DNA of 10,506 nt from NCBI GenBank assembly GCA_947088195.1, contig CAMUFS010000082.1, positions 1 to 10,506 of the forward strand, read 5' to 3'. Below are positions 1 to 5,028 of this stretch, one piece after another; positions within the stretch are counted from its first letter, which is position 1, and each line of letters begins with the position of its first letter. Origin of the DNA: an uncultured Clostridia bacterium. Its GTDB lineage: Bacteria > Bacillota > Clostridia > Lachnospirales > Lachnospiraceae. Position numbers and translations under genes: made by a program. A model generated the notes under the pieces. That model was given only the letters and a program-made list of their open reading frames with translations. It had not been told where the DNA came from and did no database searches.

Positions 1-1239
1 ATCCTTAACTGGCGAGTATTGTGTCAGCCAGTCGGAGATAATTAGATCATTGTCAAATTCTTGTGTATTGTCCTTTGGAAAATAAGCCTGAGAGGTGGTG
101 ACGCCCCATTTGTAGCTTCCCTCGTCTGGCTCCATCTCACCCATTAATATCTTAAATAGAGTAGTTTTTGCAAGCTCATTGCTGCCGACAAAAGCGATCT
201 TATCCTCTCTGCCGACAATAAAAGAAATATGATCGAGTACCACTACGCCGTCAATGGTTTTTGTCAGATTCTCGACCGTGAGTACTTCATTGCCAATCTC
301 ACGCTCTGGGCGGAAATCTATATATGGATATTTTCTGCTGGAGGGCTTGATTTCATCCAGCTCAATTTTCTCTAGTGCACGCTTTCTGGATGTCGCCTGC
401 TTGGATTTGGAGGCATTGGCGCTAAAGCGCTGTATAAATTCTTGAAGTTCCTTGATCTTTTCTTCTTTTTTCCTGTTTGCTTCCTTCATTTGTTTTACAA
501 GGAGCTGGCTGGATTCATACCAGAAATCATAATTTCCAGCATAGAGCTGAATCTTGGCATAATCAATGTCTGCAATCTGTGTGCAGACTTTATTTAAGAA
601 ATAGCGGTCATGAGATACCACAATAACAGTATTGTTGAAATTAATTAAAAATTCTTCTAACCATGCGATCGCGTCCAGATCGAGGTGGTTGGTAGGCTCA
701 TCTAATAAAAGAATATCCGGGTTGCCAAACAGCGCTTGAGCGAGAAGAACCTTTACCTTTTCAGAGCCATTGAGATCAGCCATCTGCTTTGTATGAAGTC
801 CGGTGTCAATACCTAAACCATTTAAAAGCGTGGCAGCATCAGATTCTGCTTCCCAGCCATTTAGCTCCGCAAACTCTGCTTCCAAATCACTGGCACGAAT
901 GCCATCTTCCTCAGAGAAATCTTCCTTGGCATAGATGGCATCTTTCTCTTTCATAATATCGTACAGGCGCTGATTTCCCATAATAACAGTATCAAGCACC
1001 AAGAAAGCATCATATTTGAAATGATCCTGTTGAAGAAAGGAAAGACGCTGTCCGGGGGTGATAATAACATCCCCGCTGGTAGGCTCAAGCTGACCAGAAA
1101 GGATCTTTAGAAATGTAGACTTTCCAGCTCCGTTGGCTCCGATCAGACCATAGCAGTTTCCCTCTGTGAATTTAATATTAACATCCTCAAACAGGGCTTT
1201 CTTTCCGATTCGAAGTGTTACGTTACTTGCACTAATCAT
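1..1239 (-). CDS. ykpA: ABC-F family ATPase, YkpA/YbiT subfamily, partial (3' end outside window)
   Basis: ABC-F proteins are soluble twin-ATPase translation factors that bind the ribosomal E site and help stalled ribosomes; they are not transporters. The 413 visible residues begin MISASNVTLRIGKKALFEDV. The first nucleotide-binding domain has Walker A GANGAGKST (34-42), an ABC signature of the form LNGSEKVKVLLA (156-167), Walker B plus catalytic Glu LLLDEPTNHLD (177-187) and the switch His VVSHDRYFL. A charged linker follows, with the subfamily stretch RFSANASKSKQATSRK. The second domain begins near residue 305 with a degenerate Walker A, GSNELAKTT, in which Ala replaces the usual Gly before Lys. 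The gene is cut by the window edge before the second signature. Start ATG 1239-1237 follows GAGGG with a 5-base gap. The match to B. subtilis YkpA and E. coli YbiT is from memory of those sequences. A structured leader precedes the gene. Confidence 0.93.
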   Translation of the reverse strand, partial: MISASNVTLRIGKKALFEDVNIKFTEGNCYGLIGANGAGKSTFLKILSGQLEPTSGDVIITPGQRLSFLQQDHFKYDAFLVLDTVIMGNQRLYDIMKEKDAIYAKEDFSEEDGIRASDLEAEFAELNGWEAESDAATLLNGLGIDTGLHTKQMADLNGSEKVKVLLAQALFGNPDILLLDEPTNHLDLDAIAWLEEFLINFNNTVIVVSHDRYFLNKVCTQIADIDYAKIQLYAGNYDFWYESSQLLVKQMKEANRKKEEKIKELQEFIQRFSANASKSKQATSRKRALEKIELDEIKPSSRKYPYIDFRPEREIGNEVLTVENLTKTIDGVVVLDHISFIVGREDKIAFVGSNELAKTTLFKILMGEMEPDEGSYKWGVTTSQAYFPKDNTQEFDNDLIISDWLTQYSPVKD

Positions 1240-1335
1240 GTTTTCCCTCATTTCTGCGCTGCTCTGTCACTCAAAATCATATGGCTTACAAGCTTGTGCA
1301 AGCAGCGCAGGCACAAGCTTGGGGGGGGGTATCAT
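1240..1335 (-). promoter_or_regulatory. structured mRNA leader of the ABC-F gene (candidate attenuator)
   Basis: Two perfect inverted repeats interleave. Arm B' (1311-1321) pairs with B (1289-1299) over 11 bp. Arm A' (1301-1310) lies in the loop of that hairpin and pairs over 10 bp with A (1254-1263). In the minus-strand RNA the order is B'-A'-B-A, the order of an H-type pseudoknot. There is no spacer between B' and A' and one base between A' and B, so both full stems probably cannot form together. They are more likely alternatives. Arm A ends 3 bases before the TGAGGG ribosome-binding site (1250-1245), so its pairing could affect initiation. A run of nine C (RNA sense, 1329-1321) runs into B'. 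Two short reading frames cross the element: 1335-1267 (22 codons, begins MIPPPK) and 1280-1248 (10 codons, MILSDRAAQK, its TGA overlapping the ribosome-binding site). Neither has a good Shine-Dalgarno site. Regulation by translation attenuation is inferred. Confidence 0.5.
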
Positions 1336-1382
1336 TGGCGAAGGTTGGAATTTATGTTACCCTAAATATGATAATCATTTCT

Positions 1383-1410
1383 ATTTTACAGGAAATTTGG
1401 CAATTTGCAA
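1383..1410 (-). promoter_or_regulatory. candidate sigma-A promoter of the ABC-F gene
   Basis: On the minus strand TTGCAA (1410-1405) and TAAAAT (1388-1383) are 16 bases apart, 4/6 and 5/6 matches to the consensus. Transcription would start near 1376 and give a leader of about 137 bases before ATG 1239. The -35 lies 25 bases downstream of the LacI stop codon. No convincing terminator is seen after that gene, so read-through from it is also possible. Confidence 0.45.
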
Positions 1411-1434
1411 GGCTTTTGTGCAAAACGATTATAA

Positions 1435-2436
1435 TTATACGGATTTCCGACTGATAATGCGAGTCCCAATCTCAATTTTGACTGGATGATGTTGGGGGGC
1501 TTTCATAATTTGTAAAAGTCTGTCCACCGCAAGCTGTCCCATATATTGTTTTGGTACATGTACCGTGGTAAGAGCAGGTTCAATATAGGTACATAGTGGC
1601 ATATCATCAAATCCGATTAAAGCGACGTCATTAGGAATATGGTAGCCATGTTCTTTTAAGGCTTTCATGGTACCCGCAGCGATCAGATCATTGTCCGCAA
1701 AATAAGCGCGGGCAGGTTTTTCGCCATTTTTTAAAAGTTCAAGCATATCTTGATAGGCGCCATCCATAGAGGGAGTGAGATTTAGTACATGACAGCGTGA
1801 TGTAGACATACCATTTTCCCGAATTGCCTTGTAAAAACCGTCAGCACGTTCATCAAAGTTTCCGATAGGATAAGAGGAGCGCAGGTACCCAGCTTGACTC
1901 ATAGTCTTGCGTATCAGGTAATTGGTAGCTTGGTAGGCACCCTGAAAGTTATTAATTAGAATGGAATCATAGCTAAGGCTCTCATACCATGTATCCAATA
2001 CTACCAGTGGAGCAGACAGGGAATGAAATGGTTCAAAATCGGTAAGCTTCATCTCCGTTGCGAGAAGAAGGATGCCACTGCTGTAGGGAAGCTTGGTAAG
2101 CTGCTTCTTGATATTTCCATCCTCATATAGATAATGGATGCTCAGACTATAGTGTGCATGGCGGCAGCCTTTTTCAATTCCTTCCGTGAGCTGACTGAAA
2201 AATGGAGTATCTGATATAATAGCACCATGCTTTCGGTAAATAAGAAGAGAGAGAAGTCCTAATTCTGTTTTCGGTTCAGAAGATTCCTTAAGGCGAGAAA
2301 AATCATAGCCATTGCATTTGGCAGCATCTAAAACACGCTGTCGAGTGGATGTGCTGACGCCGGGCTTATTATTTAAAGCCATAGAAACGGCAGCTTCAGA
2401 AAGCTGAAGAAGCTTGGCAAGTTCTTTTGCGGTCAT
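1435..2436 (-). CDS. LacI-family transcriptional regulator
   Basis: A 333-residue protein, the normal length for a sugar-responsive LacI/GalR repressor. The amino-terminal helix-turn-helix is plain at residues 3-22 (AKELAKLLQLSEAAVSMALN), followed by the family's KPGVSTSTRQRVLDAAKCNGY third helix. A periplasmic-binding-protein-like effector domain runs from about 58 to the end, with GFDDMP at 275-280 and the terminal RIISRKS. The hinge reads YDFSRLKESS and lacks the usual ASxxARxL form, so minor-groove contact may differ from LacI or PurR. Start ATG 2436 is the only suitable one; AGGAG lies 13 bases upstream, an unusually long spacing. The gene follows the HD hydrolase by 22 bases on the same strand and may be cotranscribed with it. 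The glycosidases across the divergent region are plausible targets, but no classic LacI operator (TGNAANCGNTTNCA type) was found near them. The effector cannot be named. Confidence 0.93.
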   Translation of the reverse strand: MTAKELAKLLQLSEAAVSMALNNKPGVSTSTRQRVLDAAKCNGYDFSRLKESSEPKTELGLLSLLIYRKHGAIISDTPFFSQLTEGIEKGCRHAHYSLSIHYLYEDGNIKKQLTKLPYSSGILLLATEMKLTDFEPFHSLSAPLVVLDTWYESLSYDSILINNFQGAYQATNYLIRKTMSQAGYLRSSYPIGNFDERADGFYKAIRENGMSTSRCHVLNLTPSMDGAYQDMLELLKNGEKPARAYFADNDLIAAGTMKALKEHGYHIPNDVALIGFDDMPLCTYIEPALTTVHVPKQYMGQLAVDRLLQIMKAPQHHPVKIEIGTRIISRKSV

Positions 2437-2458
2437 ATTATATGGTACGCTCCTAATT

Positions 2459-3022
2459 TCAATTTAAGATTTCCATAACTTTTTCATATTTATTTTGATA
2501 GTGTTGTTTACTTTCTGTAGATAATTTCTGAAAACTTCTTGTCAACTTATTCTTTACAAATTCCTTTCCATCTTCAATCCCCATTCCTTTTTGAACATAA
2601 ACCAAATATAGCAAGCTGGGAACACTATCAAAATGTGAAATTGCATCAGCATCGGCAACACACAATTCTTCAAGACTATTTTTTTCTAAATTTACACTAC
2701 CTCTATGATTTTTTATGCACTCTTGCACGAGACGAATTTTTTTGCTGTCATAACCATATTCTTTTAAAATGCTATACGCCATTTCTGCTCCATGTATGTG
2801 ATGTAAATCATATAAACTATAATCTGTAATAGAAGCAATGTCATGCAGCCAAGCCGCAATCAAAACAATTTCTTTGTCTGCTCCATATTTCTCTGCCAAA
2901 ATTTCTGCATTTTTTACTACTGCAACAATATGATAGTAACATCCCATCCCAAATTTATTAGTTTCTCTTTGACACCTATCATATATTTCCTTCTGTAAAT
3001 TACTTAAAATATCACTTCGCAT
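2459..3022 (-). CDS. HD-domain phosphohydrolase, function unknown
   Basis: A 187-residue protein with the metal-binding HD fold. Visible ligands are His31 (YYHIVAVVKNA), the His60-Asp61 doublet (AAWLHDIAS), His77 (HIHGAEMA), His106 (CIKNHRG) and Asp124/Asp126 (VADADAISHF). This His-rich pattern fits a two-metal phosphohydrolase acting on nucleotides or other phosphoesters. The substrate cannot be told from sequence. No signal peptide or membrane segment is seen. Start ATG 3022 has AGAGG with a 6-base gap. The gene is markedly AT-richer than its neighbours: 22% and 32% GC in two hand-counted 60-base blocks, against 48% in one block of the LacI gene. This suggests separate ancestry or recent acquisition. 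It lies 22 bases upstream of the LacI gene on the same strand, so the two may form an operon. A generic HD annotation is safe; anything narrower is not. Confidence 0.85.
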   Translation of the reverse strand: MRSDILSNLQKEIYDRCQRETNKFGMGCYYHIVAVVKNAEILAEKYGADKEIVLIAAWLHDIASITDYSLYDLHHIHGAEMAYSILKEYGYDSKKIRLVQECIKNHRGSVNLEKNSLEELCVADADAISHFDSVPSLLYLVYVQKGMGIEDGKEFVKNKLTRSFQKLSTESKQHYQNKYEKVMEILN

Positions 3023-3069
3023 ATTTTACCTCTGTAACTACTAATTTTTGTGCTATATCTGTATCACGA

Positions 3070-3075
3070 ATTATA
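3070..3075 (-). promoter_or_regulatory. candidate -10 box for the HD hydrolase gene
   Basis: On the minus strand a perfect TATAAT would place the start of transcription near 3063 and give a leader of about 40 bases. No TTGACA-like -35 lies 16-18 bases upstream. That stretch instead carries two copies of TACAAATA (3083-3090, 3101-3108), so an activator-dependent promoter is possible. Confidence 0.3.
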
Positions 3076-3082
3076 GATTCCG

Positions 3083-3210
3083 TATTTGTATTCTTATGTA
3101 TATTTGTATTATTGTGTCGTATGTGTGCTCTAATCTGTTTTGGACTGCACCATAGTTCTGGTGGCTTGGAAATATTTGTAGTATAATAAGGCTGTGAACA
3201 AATATTTGTA
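3083..3210. repeat. four TATTTGTA direct repeats (candidate regulator sites)
   Basis: TATTTGTA occurs at 3083-3090, 3101-3108, 3173-3180 and 3203-3210. The last two are part of an 11-base repeat AAATATTTGTA spaced exactly 30 bases apart, about three helical turns. The fourth copy lies in the perfect 12-base palindrome ACAAATATTTGT (3198-3209). A related TATTTGTG occurs at 5002-5009, just before the GH78 gene. In AT-rich DNA such octamers arise by chance, but the spacing and palindrome make a binding-site role worth considering. Confidence 0.4.
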
Positions 3211-3304
3211 AAAGAAAGTGCTCTTGTATGTCAAAGCTATTATATAACAAAAAAACATAATTTGGTAGACTTAACGGGAAAATTGGTATATAGTATTTAG
3301 CAAA

Positions 3305-3357
3305 TTAAGTTAATAAAACCTTGCAAATTCACTTAATATTAAGTTGTTATTAAGTTA
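3305..3357. repeat. palindrome and TTAAGTT repeat cluster
   Basis: A perfect 14-base palindrome, ACTTAATATTAAGT, occupies 3331-3344. TTAAGTT occurs at 3305-3311, 3339-3345 and 3350-3356, with a diverging ACTTAAC at 3269-3275. The cluster lies about 200-250 bases upstream of the GH140-like gene. It may be an operator or only AT-rich sequence. Confidence 0.3.
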
Positions 3358-3558
3358 AGAAATTATTAATATGAAAATACAGAAATATATAAAAGAACTT
3401 TCTCCATTTGAAGGGCTTGGCATTATGGTTAGCTAGATTGTGGTAGAGAAGAGAAATGCGAGGTTACATGGGGGCAGGATTACAGCAGTGATGCAGGAAA
3501 ATAAAAGGAGATTCGTGCACGCAGCAGATGTGGAAGCGGCACAGAAATGAGGAGAATT

Positions 3559-4851
3559 ATGAGTAAGAAATTTTGGGAATATGGAGCACTTCAGGTTAGT
3601 GAAAATAAGAAATATCTGAAAAATGGAGAACAGCCATTTTTTTGGCTTGGGGATACGGCGTGGCTGTTGTTTCAGAAGCTTAATCTTACAGATGCACGCC
3701 GTTATCTGGAAAATAGACGTGCAAAGAAATTTAGCGTAATTCAGGCAACCTTGGTTCATATGGTGATGGAAAATCAGGTGGTCCGTACAGATTTTGACAC
3801 AGAAGATTACTGGAAGCACTGTGATGCTGTTATTTCTATGGCGGAGGAGATGGGGCTTTATATGGCGCTGCTTCCTGCTTGGGGAAGTCTTGTAAAGGAG
3901 AAGTATATTACGGAGGAAAATGTGGAGAGGTATGCCGCTTTTCTTTCTGAGCGTTATGGGAGCCGTCCTAATATTATATGGCTGCTTGGTGGAGATATTC
4001 GCGGGACGGATGGTTTTGGCATTTATCAAAAGCTTGGCAATTATCTGAAGACACACACAAAAGATCAGCTTGTGGGTTTTCATCCTTTTGGAAGAACTTC
4101 GTCTTCTTTGTGGTTTCATCAGGAGAAATGGCTGGATTTTAATATGTTCCAGTCGGGACACAGACGTTATGATCAGGTTGCTCTTGGGGAGTGGGATGAT
4201 AATAACGGGAAAGAGGGATGGTTTGGTGAGGATAATTGGAAATATGTAAGCAGAGATCACTCTTATAGTGAGAAAAAGCCCACAGTGGATGGTGAGCCAT
4301 CTTATGAGCAGATTCCTCAGGGACTGCACGATCCAAAGCAGCCATTTTGGCAGGCGTCCGATGTGCGTCGGTATGCATATTGGTCTGTGTTTCAGGGTGC
4401 CATGGGGCATACGTATGGGGATAATGCTGTGATGCAGTTTTATAATACACCCGATAAGCCCGGTTCTTATGGAGTGAAGGAGGTCTGGACGGATGCCATT
4501 CATCATGAAGGCTCTTGTCAGATGAGTCATCTGGTGGAGCTGATGGAGAGTGTGGATTTCCAGAATGGTATGCCTGCTGAGGAGCTTTTGGTTGGCGGAC
4601 AGAGGGAAAAGTACAGCCGTGTTAGTATTTTTGCTGGGAAAAATTATATTTTGTGTTACACTTATCTTGGAGAGGAATTTTCTTTAAAGCTGGATCAATA
4701 TCAGGGAAAGACACTTACTGCGCTTTGGTTTGATCCTGCCAGTGGAGTGTACAGTCCAATAGGTGAGATAGCGGCAGAGGAAACAGTATTTAAGCCTGCA
4801 AGGAAATATTCCAATGGAAATGATTGGGTGCTGAGAATAGATATTAAATAA
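3559..4851 (+). CDS. GH140-like glycoside hydrolase (DUF4038, apiosidase-like), cytoplasmic
   Basis: A 430-residue TIM-barrel glycosidase. The family motif FFWLGDTAWLLF is at 27-38, typical of DUF4038 proteins, to which GH140 enzymes that release apiose-linked units from rhamnogalacturonan-II belong. Candidate catalytic carboxylates are Asp146 in LLGGDIRG and Glu246 in TVDGEPSYE. From about 348 to the end (YSRVSIFAGKNYILCYTY ... WFDPASGVY) is the small beta-sandwich domain usually annotated as collagen-binding-like. No signal peptide is present, so it probably acts inside the cell on imported oligosaccharides. I chose ATG 3559 over ATG 3547 because AGGAG at 3550-3554 sits just before 3559 and inside the longer frame; the gap of 4 bases is tight. 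A kinase relic and a GH78 rhamnosidase follow on the same strand, which supports a pectin or plant-glycoside role. The fold is secure; apiose specificity is inferred. Confidence 0.85.
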   Translation: MSKKFWEYGALQVSENKKYLKNGEQPFFWLGDTAWLLFQKLNLTDARRYLENRRAKKFSVIQATLVHMVMENQVVRTDFDTEDYWKHCDAVISMAEEMGLYMALLPAWGSLVKEKYITEENVERYAAFLSERYGSRPNIIWLLGGDIRGTDGFGIYQKLGNYLKTHTKDQLVGFHPFGRTSSSLWFHQEKWLDFNMFQSGHRRYDQVALGEWDDNNGKEGWFGEDNWKYVSRDHSYSEKKPTVDGEPSYEQIPQGLHDPKQPFWQASDVRRYAYWSVFQGAMGHTYGDNAVMQFYNTPDKPGSYGVKEVWTDAIHHEGSCQMSHLVELMESVDFQNGMPAEELLVGGQREKYSRVSIFAGKNYILCYTYLGEEFSLKLDQYQGKTLTALWFDPASGVYSPIGEIAAEETVFKPARKYSNGNDWVLRIDIK

Positions 4852-4858
4852 ATTTTAT

Positions 4859-4996
4859 ATAAGAGTTATCAGCCTTGATCAGAGCACACAGGGAACAAAG
4901 GATCTTCTTGTGGTGGCAGAAGAAATGTCAGGAATTGAGGTAGTGTATTTGGCTGGAAGGACATATCGAGACAGATTCTTTAAAACAAATGGTTGA
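4859..4996 (+). pseudogene. relic of an FGGY-family carbohydrate kinase
   Basis: The frame at 4859-4996 reads (ATA)RVISLDQSTQGTKDLL... and ends in KTNG with TGA at 4994-4996. DQSTQGTK is the amino-terminal phosphate-binding signature of FGGY sugar kinases (xylulo-, rhamnulo-, fuculokinase type). The expected start codon position is ATA. Only about 45 codons remain of a gene of roughly 500. After the signature the sequence (VVAEEMSGIEVVYLAG) is not recognisable as the usual kinase continuation. Near 4950 another frame gives a coding-like stretch, EGHIETDSLKQMVEKVF, so a frameshift and internal deletions are likely. Lying between two glycosidases, it suggests the locus once had its own kinase for the released sugar. 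Confidence 0.6.
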
Positions 4997-5028
4997 AAAA
5001 GTATTTGTGATAAATAGGGAGGATATAT

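Larger units (their letters stand above)
3023..3558. promoter_or_regulatory. AT-rich divergent intergenic region
   Basis: This 536-base gap separates the minus-strand HD gene from the plus-strand GH140-like gene. It holds the TATTTGTA repeats (3083-3210), two perfect TATAAT hexamers (minus 3075-3070, plus 3182-3187) without good -35 partners, and a palindrome cluster (3305-3357). A plus-strand frame from ATG 3371 is broken by TAG at 3434-3436 and continues to TGA 3548-3550. Its second half reads VVEKRNARLHGGRITAVMQ and ends in VEAAQK. It contains a short frame (GTG 3515) with AAAGGAG upstream, whose stop overlaps the next gene's ribosome-binding site. It could be a leader peptide or the tail of a decayed gene; I do not recognise it. 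No RNA gene or transposon end is seen. Confidence 0.5.

Noticed and set aside
1289..1329. The hairpin and C9 tract as a Rho-independent terminator for the LacI gene
   Set aside because: On the minus strand the stem is followed by TAAGCCATATG rather than a T run, and on the plus strand by a G run. An attenuator is the better reading.
1166..1489. A 107-codon plus-strand frame across the ABC-F start, its leader and the LacI end
   Set aside because: It overlaps two real genes and the inverted-repeat leader, has no ribosome-binding site, and does not resemble a protein.
2539..2829. A 96-codon plus-strand frame inside the HD hydrolase gene
   Set aside because: It is the antisense of an intact HD gene and has no ribosome-binding site or motif.
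3148..3163. A small CACCA/TGGTG hairpin in the divergent region
   Set aside because: Only 5 bp with a 6-base loop and no T run, so it is at chance level.
3433..4530. A 365-codon open frame on the minus strand opposite the GH140-like gene
   Set aside because: It lies antisense to a clear glycosidase, has a low-complexity His, Ile, Pro and Leu-rich composition, and shows no family motif.
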